Made by a program: the position numbers and the translations under genes. This document shows positions 56,348 to 64,000 of a stretch of 64,000 nt of DNA, in pieces. The stretch is from assembly GCA_902572395.1 (NCBI GenBank), contig CACGFX010000004.1:1-64000 (forward strand), given 5' to 3'. The DNA comes from an uncultured Synechococcaceae cyanobacterium. GTDB taxonomy: Bacteria; Cyanobacteriota; Cyanobacteriia; PCC-6307; Cyanobiaceae. Every line of letters starts with the position of its first letter. Position 1 is the stretch's first letter. Below the pieces are notes generated by a model. The model did not search any database, was not told where the DNA came from, and saw nothing but the letters and a program-made list of their open reading frames with translations.

Positions 56348-57643
56348 GTGATCGAGCGTTACACATTACCCGAAATGGGGAAAATCTGGACTGAAAGCGC
56401 AAAATTCCAGAGTTGGCTTAAGGTTGAAATAGCTGCATGTGAAGCAAATTTTTCCCTCGGGAAAATCCCTGAGAATGCCATGAAAGAGATACGTTCGAAT
56501 GCAAAGTTTGATGAATCTAGAATTACAGAAATTGAGAAAGAAGTTAAACATGATGTCATAGCATTTCTTACAAGCGTTAATGAATTTGTAGGAGATTCAG
56601 GAAGATACATACATGTTGGGATGACCAGTAGTGATGTACTTGATACTGGCTTATCTCTTCAGTTAGTAGATTCTTGCGAATTGTTATTAGAAGAAATTGA
56701 GAACCTAGAAAATGAGGTCAGATTATTAGCAAGGAAGCATAAAAATACATTAATGATTGGCAGATCTCATGCAATTCATGGGGAGCCAATTTCCTTCGGT
56801 TTTAAACTTGCTGGATGGTTAGCAGAAATAATAAGGAACAAAAAAAGATTGTTAACTTTGAAAGATTCTGTAGCAATTGGACAAATAAGTGGTGCAATGG
56901 GAACTTACGCTAATACGAATCCTAAAGTAGAACAAATAACTTGTGATTTACTCGGCTTAAAACCTGATACAGCAAGTACTCAGGTTATATCGAGAGACAG
57001 ACATGCAGAATATGTGCAAACTATTGCATTAGTTGGCGCTTCTTTAGATAGATTCGCAACTGAAATAAGAAATTTACAAAGAACTGATGTTTTAGAAGTT
57101 GAGGAGGGCTTTACAAAAGGGCAAAAAGGAAGTTCTGCCATGCCTCATAAAAGAAATCCTATTAGAAGTGAAAGAGTAAGTGGTTTAGCAAGAATTTTGA
57201 GGAGTTACGTCTTAACAGCACTTGAAAATGTTCCACTTTGGCACGAAAGAGATATAAGCCATAGTTCAAATGAACGTATCATGCTACCTGACGTATCAAT
57301 CTGCTTGCATTTTATGCTCAGGGAAATGCAAGATATAGTAAGCAATTTAGAAGTTTATCCAAAAAATATGCTCAAAAATTTAAATATATATGGTGGTGTA
57401 ATCTTTAGTCAGAAAGTTTTACTTTTGCTTGTAGAGAAGGGCTTGTCTAGAGAAAAGGCTTATAGCTTAGTACAAAAAAATGCGCATCAGGCGTGGAATA
57501 CTCAAAATGGGAATTTCAAACAAAATATAGAGAGAGATAATGAAATTATGGATTTTATTGATCAAAGTGACTTAGAAGAATGTTTTAATCCTTCAATTCA
57601 TCTTAATAATTTAAGTGTAATATGGGAGAAGTTAGGTATCTAG
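56348..57643 (+). CDS. purB: adenylosuccinate lyase
   Basis: 431 aa of the fumarase/aspartase superfamily with signature GSSAMPHKRNPIRSE and GMTSSDVLDTG; the catalytic His is in GRSHAIHGEP. GTG start. Acts twice in purine synthesis. Followed by fumC from the same superfamily, 49 bp away. Confidence 0.95.
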   Translation: MIERYTLPEMGKIWTESAKFQSWLKVEIAACEANFSLGKIPENAMKEIRSNAKFDESRITEIEKEVKHDVIAFLTSVNEFVGDSGRYIHVGMTSSDVLDTGLSLQLVDSCELLLEEIENLENEVRLLARKHKNTLMIGRSHAIHGEPISFGFKLAGWLAEIIRNKKRLLTLKDSVAIGQISGAMGTYANTNPKVEQITCDLLGLKPDTASTQVISRDRHAEYVQTIALVGASLDRFATEIRNLQRTDVLEVEEGFTKGQKGSSAMPHKRNPIRSERVSGLARILRSYVLTALENVPLWHERDISHSSNERIMLPDVSICLHFMLREMQDIVSNLEVYPKNMLKNLNIYGGVIFSQKVLLLLVEKGLSREKAYSLVQKNAHQAWNTQNGNFKQNIERDNEIMDFIDQSDLEECFNPSIHLNNLSVIWEKLGI

Positions 57644-57691
57644 GATTACTGAAAACCTTTTCTAAGTTAAACCAGTGTTTTCAGAGGAATA

Positions 57692-59077
57692 ATGACCAAA
57701 AACTTTAGGATTGAAAAAGATAGTATGGGAACAATAGAGGTTCCTATGGAAGCTTTGTGGGGTGCTCAAACACAAAGATCGATAATAAATTTTTCTATTG
57801 GAGAAGAATTAATTCCAATTGAGTTAATTTATTCACTGACCCTCATAAAAAAAGCTGCTTCAATTGCGAATTTCAATTTAGGTTTAATAGATAAAAGGAA
57901 AAAAGATTTGATTGTAGAGGCATGTACGGAAATACTTGATGGGCTTCACGATTCACAGTTTCCCTTAAAGGTTTGGCAAACAGGTAGTGGCACGCAAACA
58001 AATATGAATGTTAATGAGGTAATTTCAAATATTGCAGCTCTAAAAACTAATTCAGAGCTTGGTAGTCATCAACCAATTCATCCAAATGATGATGTAAATA
58101 AATCTCAGTCAACTAATGACACTTTCCCTGCTGCTATTCAAATATCTGTTGTTAATGAAATAATCAAAAATTTAGTACCAACGATCAGAGAACTTACTAA
58201 GGTCCTTGATAAAAAAAGTGAAGAATGGAAAGATCTTATAAAGATAGGAAGAACCCATTTTCAAGATGCAGTTCCCCTTACTTTTGGGCAAGAAATATCA
58301 GGATGGTCAGAGCAACTTAAAGATGCTGAGAGTGCAATTATTATGAGTCTGAAAGAATTGTATTTCTTACCTCTGGGAGGAACTGCGGTTGGTACGGGGA
58401 TTAATTGTCCAAAAGGATTTTGTGAAGAGTCTATAAAATCAATTTCCGATGATACTAATCTAATGTTCTATAAATCAAAAAATAATTTTTCTATCATGGC
58501 CTCGCATGATCGTCTTGCTCAAGTAATGAGTCAGATAAAAATATTAGCAGGTGCATTATTTAAAATTTCAAATGATATAAAAATTCTATCTTCTGGTCCA
58601 AGATCAGGAATATATGAACTAATTATTCCTCAAAATGAACCTGGAAGTTCTATTATGCCGGGTAAAGTGAATCCAACTCAATGCGAAGCCTTATCAATGG
58701 TTTGTACTCAGATAATGGGTCTTGAATATGCAGTCTCAATGGCAAATTCTAGCGGCACTTTACAGATGAATGAATATAAGCCTCTTATTGGATTTAATAT
58801 TCTTACAAGTTTAAAATTACTCAAAAATGTTATAGAAAACTTCAGAATAAAATTAGTTGATGGGATGAAACCTAATCAAAAGAGAATGAAGTTAAATTTA
58901 GAAAATTCACTAATGTTGGTTACAGCCATAGTGCCAAAAATTGGTTATGAAAAAGCAGCTGAAATTGCACACCTTGCCTTCAAAGAATCATTAAATTTAA
59001 AAGAGGCAGCAATTAAATTAGGTTATTTAAACAAAGATGAATTTGATGAAGTAATGAATATCAATTCAATGATTTAA
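57692..59077 (+). CDS. fumC: fumarate hydratase class II
   Basis: 461 aa. Signature GSSIMPGKVNPTQCEA and GRTHFQDAVPLTFGQE are intact. Hydrates fumarate to malate, recycling fumarate from purB and from arginine synthesis. Located downstream of purB, probably co-transcribed with it. Confidence 0.95.
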   Translation: MTKNFRIEKDSMGTIEVPMEALWGAQTQRSIINFSIGEELIPIELIYSLTLIKKAASIANFNLGLIDKRKKDLIVEACTEILDGLHDSQFPLKVWQTGSGTQTNMNVNEVISNIAALKTNSELGSHQPIHPNDDVNKSQSTNDTFPAAIQISVVNEIIKNLVPTIRELTKVLDKKSEEWKDLIKIGRTHFQDAVPLTFGQEISGWSEQLKDAESAIIMSLKELYFLPLGGTAVGTGINCPKGFCEESIKSISDDTNLMFYKSKNNFSIMASHDRLAQVMSQIKILAGALFKISNDIKILSSGPRSGIYELIIPQNEPGSSIMPGKVNPTQCEALSMVCTQIMGLEYAVSMANSSGTLQMNEYKPLIGFNILTSLKLLKNVIENFRIKLVDGMKPNQKRMKLNLENSLMLVTAIVPKIGYEKAAEIAHLAFKESLNLKEAAIKLGYLNKDEFDEVMNINSMI

Positions 59078-59086
59078 TTAAAAAAT

Positions 59087-61813
59087 TTAAAAATTATTGT
59101 CAATTCTCTTTGTTGCAGGATTAATATCTTCAGAGACTTTTATAAGATCATTAGATTCAGAAACAGGAAAACGATTAATAGCTTTCAATGCTAGCTTAGC
59201 TTTGCTTTTTAATTTATTACTAACACCAATACAGTATTGCACTTGAGAAAGGACATCAATTGATCTTCTAATAATCCTTACTACATCACCTTCGTCTAAT
59301 GAAGTATTAAAAACCAAATCTTTCCATTTTTTTCCTCTAGCCCATTCAGAAATAATTCCAGTCAACTCTGTTTCTAAATAGATAGGAATTTCAATATTAA
59401 ACTTATTTTGTTGAAAAGAAACTAATTTTCTTAAACCATCTAATTCATTAAAAACATCTATTACCTTTAAAGAAGGCTTGAAATTACACCAAAGATTAGG
59501 CCTCCTTACATCAACACATATAGCTTGAATAATTGCAGCTAACTCAGGAGGATCTAAATCGTCTAAATAACCGCTAACTAAAACAAGACCAATCCATAAT
59601 TCATTTTCACTTCTTATTGCACCAACTGTTTGTCCAACTTCTGTCAATTCCAAATCATTTAAACAACCAAAATGATTCAAAATTTTAATCAAATCAGTAA
59701 AAGTTCTCCAATTATGATTTTCTTTGTCCTCAAGAAGTTTTTTTCTAATATTTATTTCTTTTTCAACATCAATAATTCTTTTTCTATATTTCTTTAATTT
59801 CTTGGAGTCTCCAAATCTGTGTGCAGGATGATCAGTAACCGTTTCTTCTAAATTATTAATTAGTTGCTTTTGTGCCAAAACTTCTGTTGTCAAATCATAT
59901 TGTGGAGTTTGTAAATCATTTTTTTTAGAAACTTCTAAAATTCGATCCGCATAACACTGCGACATATCATCTCCCCTAAATACCTCTCCAGAAAAATACA
60001 TATTTGGCACTTCAAGTCCTAAGACATCAATTGCATCCAAATCATTAAAAATACTTACTATGAATGAGGGTTTAATAAGAATAAATAAATTATCAATTGT
60101 CAAACACAATAAACTCTTAATTTTTTGGGATTCATATATTTTCTTACAAATTAATCCTGGAACAATTTTTCTTTTAATTTGGGGAGCTTTGATTGAAATT
60201 AAGCTTCCATCTTTAATATATGGAAGTGCATTAGTTATCTCTTCTGATAATTTTTCTGCTGATTGTTTTTCTAAAATTTTCAAGAGTCTTCTCTCTTCTT
60301 TAAGACGATTTTTTAACTTTTCGTAGGCATCAAAATCTTTCCATGAAACGTTAGATGTAATTTTTTTTAACTCAATTAAATCCTTATCTAAATTTTCAAG
60401 AATTATATTCTCACCTGATGATTCACCTAAATATAAAAAACTACCAAAACTTCTTTTAATTAATTCTTTAGACTTCTTTAAAGTATAATTTTGTAAAAGA
60501 TTAAGTACCATTCCATAGCTTGGTGTGAATTGACTTTCTAAAGCATTTGGTTTGCTTATAGCCAGTGCACTTGCTTCTTTGGCACCTTCGAATCTTGTTT
60601 GTAATGTAACAACATATCCCTGGGTATCTTTTCCTCTTCTTCCAGCTCTTCCTGACATTTGCAAAAATTCACTGCTAAATAATAATCTATGACCATCTTC
60701 TGTCCTTTTTGATAAAGAAGAAATAACAGTTGTTCTTGCGGGCATATTTATTCCTGCAGCAAGAGTTTCAGTTGCAAAAACAACTTTTATTAAACCTTGC
60801 TGAAATAATTCCTCAACCAAATCTTTCCATGCAGGCAATAATCCAGCATGATGAGATGCAATACCGCGTTTTAATGCCTCGCATTGAGATTTATCTTTAA
60901 TTGCTTCCTGATTATTTTTAAGATAAACATCTAATTTTTGGGATATCATACTTGCTTCTGAATAACTTACTAAAGTTAAATCTTTTATATTCTCAATAGC
61001 CTTGTCACATCCTCTTCTACTAAAAATAAAATAAATAGCTGGCAACATATTTCGTTCAGCTAGTTTCGAAATAACAAAGCCAATTGAAGGAGACTTTGGT
61101 TGCATTATCCTGCCCACTTTCCCTCTTATTTTTTGCCCTTTAGGAGCTCTCCAAATCTTACAGTTTGGATGAATTCCATTACCCTTATTATTTAAAAGTG
61201 GATGGAGGCCTTTAAAACTACAAAAAATAAAATCAAGTGGCACTGGTCTCTTATCACTATTAATTAGTACTGTGGGCCCATGAACTTTTTCTATCCAATT
61301 TTGCAATTGATCTGCATTGGCTATTGTTGCTGATAAAGCTATTATTTGAGTTCTAGTAGGGCAATGGATTATTGTTTCTTCCCAAACTGTACCTCTTTGG
61401 GGGTCATTCATGTAATGACATTCATCAAGAATTACAGATTCTAAATTTTCTAAGGGATCATCAAATTCATCAAATTCGCCATAAAGCATGTTCCTAAAAA
61501 TCTCAGTCGTCATGACTAAGATTGGTGCTTCTCTATTTATGCTTATATCTCCAGTTAAAAGACCAACTTTATTCTCACCATATTGATTAGCAAAATCTCT
61601 AAACTTTTGGTTTGATAGGGCCTTTAAAGGTGTTGTATAAAAAACTCTGCTGTCATGAGATAGGCCTCTATATATAGCAAATTCACCTATCAATGTTTTA
61701 CCCGAACCTGTTGGTGCTGTTAAAACAACAGAATTTCCGCTATTAATAGCCCGTATTGCTTCTAATTGGAAATCATCTAGCGGAAAGGGGAAATATTCCT
61801 CTAAAGTAAGCAA
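59087..61813 (-). CDS. Ski2/Mtr4-like DEAD-box family RNA helicase
   Basis: 908 aa. Walker A APTGSGKT (33-40), DECH box (130-133), SATI, then VFATETLAAGINMPARTTVI, QMSGRAGRRG (motif VI) and a C-terminal DSHCT-like region. Between the helicase core and DSHCT are about 200 residues resembling the arch. Cyanobacterial Ski2-like helicases probably assist RNA decay or rRNA maturation. Only nine bp separate it from the end of fumC. The start is 140 bp from bioF, divergent. Confidence 0.9.
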   Translation of the reverse strand: MLTLEEYFPFPLDDFQLEAIRAINSGNSVVLTAPTGSGKTLIGEFAIYRGLSHDSRVFYTTPLKALSNQKFRDFANQYGENKVGLLTGDISINREAPILVMTTEIFRNMLYGEFDEFDDPLENLESVILDECHYMNDPQRGTVWEETIIHCPTRTQIIALSATIANADQLQNWIEKVHGPTVLINSDKRPVPLDFIFCSFKGLHPLLNNKGNGIHPNCKIWRAPKGQKIRGKVGRIMQPKSPSIGFVISKLAERNMLPAIYFIFSRRGCDKAIENIKDLTLVSYSEASMISQKLDVYLKNNQEAIKDKSQCEALKRGIASHHAGLLPAWKDLVEELFQQGLIKVVFATETLAAGINMPARTTVISSLSKRTEDGHRLLFSSEFLQMSGRAGRRGKDTQGYVVTLQTRFEGAKEASALAISKPNALESQFTPSYGMVLNLLQNYTLKKSKELIKRSFGSFLYLGESSGENIILENLDKDLIELKKITSNVSWKDFDAYEKLKNRLKEERRLLKILEKQSAEKLSEEITNALPYIKDGSLISIKAPQIKRKIVPGLICKKIYESQKIKSLLCLTIDNLFILIKPSFIVSIFNDLDAIDVLGLEVPNMYFSGEVFRGDDMSQCYADRILEVSKKNDLQTPQYDLTTEVLAQKQLINNLEETVTDHPAHRFGDSKKLKKYRKRIIDVEKEINIRKKLLEDKENHNWRTFTDLIKILNHFGCLNDLELTEVGQTVGAIRSENELWIGLVLVSGYLDDLDPPELAAIIQAICVDVRRPNLWCNFKPSLKVIDVFNELDGLRKLVSFQQNKFNIEIPIYLETELTGIISEWARGKKWKDLVFNTSLDEGDVVRIIRRSIDVLSQVQYCIGVSNKLKSKAKLALKAINRFPVSESNDLIKVSEDINPATKRIDNNF

Positions 61814-61952
61814 TAATTGTGATTGAAGAGAGGATGAGTTAACTTCTTAATATATGATCTATATAGATATTAATAAACAAAAAATACCTTGCAAACTTTA
61901 ATAGTAAATCTAAATCTTTTTAATTAAATCCACTATATTTTATTTTGCCAAA

Positions 61953-63092
61953 ATGAAAAAAGTAAAAATTCCAAAAAATAGAATCCGTAAATTAAACACA
62001 TTTTCTCTAGGTAAAAAATCCTTCGAACTTCTAAGTTTAAATTCGCAAAATAAAAAACTTATAGACTTATGCAGTAATGATTATTTTGGATTAAGCAGGG
62101 ACAAGGATTTAATAAAAGCTGCTTACGAAATAAGCTTGTTAGAAGGCATTGGTTCAGGAAGCTCTAGATTTATTACAGGTTCAAGACCAATACATAAATT
62201 ATTAGAAACAGAACTTGCCAAGTGGCTTGATCAAGAGAAAGTATTACTTTTCCCAAGCGGATTTCAAGCAAATATAGCCGCTATCCAGGCTTTAGCAAAC
62301 AGAAATAGTATTGTAGTAGCAGATAAATTGATCCATAACTCTTTATTGGTTGGAGTCAAAGCTGCTCAAGCAAAACTAGTTCGATTCTCACACAATAATT
62401 TAAAAGATTTAGAAGATAAAATTATTAAATCTAACCCCACAAAAAATTCCATTTTAGTTGTTGTTGAATCTCTTTATAGTATGGAGGGATCAATTGCTCC
62501 GCTCAGAGAAATAACGGAAATTTGCAAAAAAAATAGTGTTCAATTATTAGTTGACGAAGCTCATGCAATTGGGATCTTGGGCCCTGAAGGCAGGGGTTTA
62601 AGTTTTAATTGTCGTTCAGATATAAATATGATTACTGGAACTTTTGGAAAAGCATTTGGAAGCGGTGGAGCTTTCTTAGCTTCCAATTCAGAAATTGGAG
62701 AATATCTTATCCAAACAAGTGGTGCATTTAGGTATACAACCGCACTTGCGCCATCTTTGGCTGCTGGGGCACTAGAAGGTTTAAAAAAAATTTTAGAAAA
62801 TAAAGAATGGGGTAATGATTTGTTATCTTCTGCGAATGTATGGAAAGATGAAATTATTAAAAATTTTAGTTTTCCAGTTCAGGGAGATTCTCACATTTTA
62901 TCAATTATTGTTGGCCAAGAAGAGAAAGCAATTTATCTACAAAAATATCTCGAAGAAAATGGGTTTTTAGCAATTGCGATAAGACCTCCAACTGTTCCAG
63001 TAGGGCAATCAAGAATCAGAATAACAATACGAAGAAACTTAGATTTAAATCTGCTAAATAATTTCATTGCAGTATTAAAAGAGTTTAAATGA
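61953..63092 (+). CDS. bioF: 8-amino-7-oxononanoate synthase
   Basis: 379 aa PLP enzyme (KAPA synthase). LCSNDYFGLS at the start, GSGSSRFITGS, and PLP-binding Lys233 in TGTFGKAFGSGGAF. Condenses pimeloyl-ACP with alanine in biotin synthesis. First of a bio operon: overlaps the next gene by four bases. Confidence 0.95.
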   Translation: MKKVKIPKNRIRKLNTFSLGKKSFELLSLNSQNKKLIDLCSNDYFGLSRDKDLIKAAYEISLLEGIGSGSSRFITGSRPIHKLLETELAKWLDQEKVLLFPSGFQANIAAIQALANRNSIVVADKLIHNSLLVGVKAAQAKLVRFSHNNLKDLEDKIIKSNPTKNSILVVVESLYSMEGSIAPLREITEICKKNSVQLLVDEAHAIGILGPEGRGLSFNCRSDINMITGTFGKAFGSGGAFLASNSEIGEYLIQTSGAFRYTTALAPSLAAGALEGLKKILENKEWGNDLLSSANVWKDEIIKNFSFPVQGDSHILSIIVGQEEKAIYLQKYLEENGFLAIAIRPPTVPVGQSRIRITIRRNLDLNLLNNFIAVLKEFK

Positions 63093-63793
63093 AACAAATT
63101 ATTACTCAACATGGGTGGGGACTAAATAAATATTTTTGGGATGATTATAAAGTTGATTTTTTAAATAATAATTGGCATTGGCAAGATAATGAAAGGGGCT
63201 ATTTTTCGACAAATAATTATCAAGCAAAATGGATTAAAAGCGAATCTAAAAAAGAAATCAGGATGACTTTATGCCATTCATTTGGTTTTCATTTAATGCC
63301 AAAAAAAATTTTAAAAGAAGCAACTCATATTGTTCTTATAAATTCTTTTAATAATTTTCTTCCTTTAAATAATAAGAGAAACTTTATTTTGAAATCTCTA
63401 AAAAGAATGGAAACAAAAATCATAAAAGATGAACCTAAGGATATGTTGAAAGAATTTATATATAGATCATTTATGCCAAATCATATGAATAATAGTTTTA
63501 AAAATATCTTTTATAAAAGTCTAGAGAGTTTAAATAAAACTCTTCTTTTAAGTGATTTAAAAGAACTTTACATCAATAGAGATTTTCCAGTATTTTTAAG
63601 AAAAGATTGCAAAATTATTTTTATAAAATCAGAAAATGATTTGATTCTTGACAATGAATCAAATAATAACTTTTTAGATTCCTTAAATAAAACACTTGAA
63701 AGGAAGCCAATTTTAATTAGATTAGCTCAACAAGGCCATTGCTTGAATAATTTAAATTTATACGAGATCTTACGTAATACACTTAAAGATTGA
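63089..63793 (+). CDS. candidate pimeloyl-ACP methyl ester esterase
   Basis: 234 aa alpha/beta hydrolase-like with a nucleophile elbow LCHSFGFH (Ser64, HSFG instead of G-x-S-x-G) and a late His in QQGHCLN. It lies between bioF and bioC, the usual place of the esterase (BioH/BioG/BioK) that releases pimeloyl-ACP from its methyl ester. Picocyanobacteria are known to use BioK, which has this genomic position; the identity is inferred from location, not sequence search. Overlaps bioF by four bases and is two bases before bioC. Confidence 0.7.
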   Translation: MKQIITQHGWGLNKYFWDDYKVDFLNNNWHWQDNERGYFSTNNYQAKWIKSESKKEIRMTLCHSFGFHLMPKKILKEATHIVLINSFNNFLPLNNKRNFILKSLKRMETKIIKDEPKDMLKEFIYRSFMPNHMNNSFKNIFYKSLESLNKTLLLSDLKELYINRDFPVFLRKDCKIIFIKSENDLILDNESNNNFLDSLNKTLERKPILIRLAQQGHCLNNLNLYEILRNTLKD

Positions 63794-63794
63794 A

Positions 63795-64000
63795 ATGGAT
63801 AGTAAAAAGTGGAATGAAAAAATACAAAATAATTTCAATGATGCTGCATATCGGTATTTAGAGCATTCAAATATTCAGAAATTTTTTGCAAAAAAGATTG
63901 TTCATCTTATTAAAGAATTAAATCCCCAAAAAAAAGGAGAATGGATAGATCTAGGATCAGGACCAGGACTATTAGCAGATGAAATAGAAAAAATTTCTTC
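63795..64000 (+). CDS. bioC: malonyl-ACP O-methyltransferase, cut by window end
   Basis: The first 68 residues. FNDAAYRYLEHSNIQKFFAK precedes the SAM-binding WIDLGSGPGLLADEIE, the N-terminus of BioC-type methyltransferases. Starts the pimelate moiety synthesis. The gene continues past 64000. Two bases separate it from the preceding gene. Confidence 0.8.
   Translation, partial: MDSKKWNEKIQNNFNDAAYRYLEHSNIQKFFAKKIVHLIKELNPQKKGEWIDLGSGPGLLADEIEKIS

Overview
The window is about 31% GC, densely packed, with short spacers and many genes under 60 codons. It carries high-light-inducible (Hli) proteins, a PsbN-like protein, the cyanobacterial split ATP synthase loci (atp1-B-E-F'-F-H-A-G apart from atpD-C), PSRP-3/Ycf65, Ccs1/CcdA and PII. 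Together these point to marine Prochlorococcus of a high-light clade (HLII-like). The clade is an inference from gene content and composition. No tRNA, rRNA, transposase, integrase or CRISPR array was recognised by eye.

Layout. 1-3.7 kb is sparse and holds mostly tiny genes: a GC-rich 32-codon ORF, a hairpin whose loop is complementary to the start of a 39-aa gene, a run of four overlapping mini-genes, and two paralogous proteins with CP12-like tails. 3.76-5.5 kb has a cupin-like protein, a LOG-family protein and a lipoprotein. 5.6-11.6 kb (minus strand) is the most interesting block: a guanidine hydrolase of the GdmH type (easily misread as agmatinase), HypA/HypB-like nickel chaperones, a NitT/TauT-type ABC transporter and a Rieske oxygenase. 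The inferred job is uptake of guanidine-type compounds and release of their nitrogen. 11.8-16 kb has two Hli genes, a PsbN-like gene with a His-rich tail, many one-helix membrane proteins and an excisionase-like DNA-binding protein. 16-22 kb has a VTT/DedA membrane protein, a lipase lacking a normal start codon, a glycosyltransferase and a short-chain dehydrogenase whose 3' end is duplicated 520 bp away. 22-26.4 kb is again accessory, with tiny paralogues of genes seen earlier, a periplasmic cupin, a GC-rich structured spacer with tandem repeats, and a possibly frameshifted secreted protein.

From 26.4 kb on the window is core genome: EVE protein, DUF2811, a small cluster of DnaA-box-like sites, DUF1818, rpoZ, an Hsp70-like protein, pyrR, gpmI, secG, groEL/groES, atpD-atpC, PSRP-3, pepP, a CNNM-type transporter, a DUF697-type GTPase, nadD-nadE, DUF3326, a ferredoxin, the large atp operon, ftsW, ccdA-ccs1, queF, glnB (PII), tlyA, purB, fumC, a Ski2/Mtr4-like helicase, and the start of a biotin operon (bioF, a pimeloyl-ACP esterase candidate, bioC cut by the window end).

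The main candidate for an under-described system is the Rieske oxygenase placed at the end of the guanidine hydrolase/nickel chaperone/ABC transporter operon. A second theme is the set of paralogous micro-proteins spread over 1-3.7, 12-16 and 22-25 kb.
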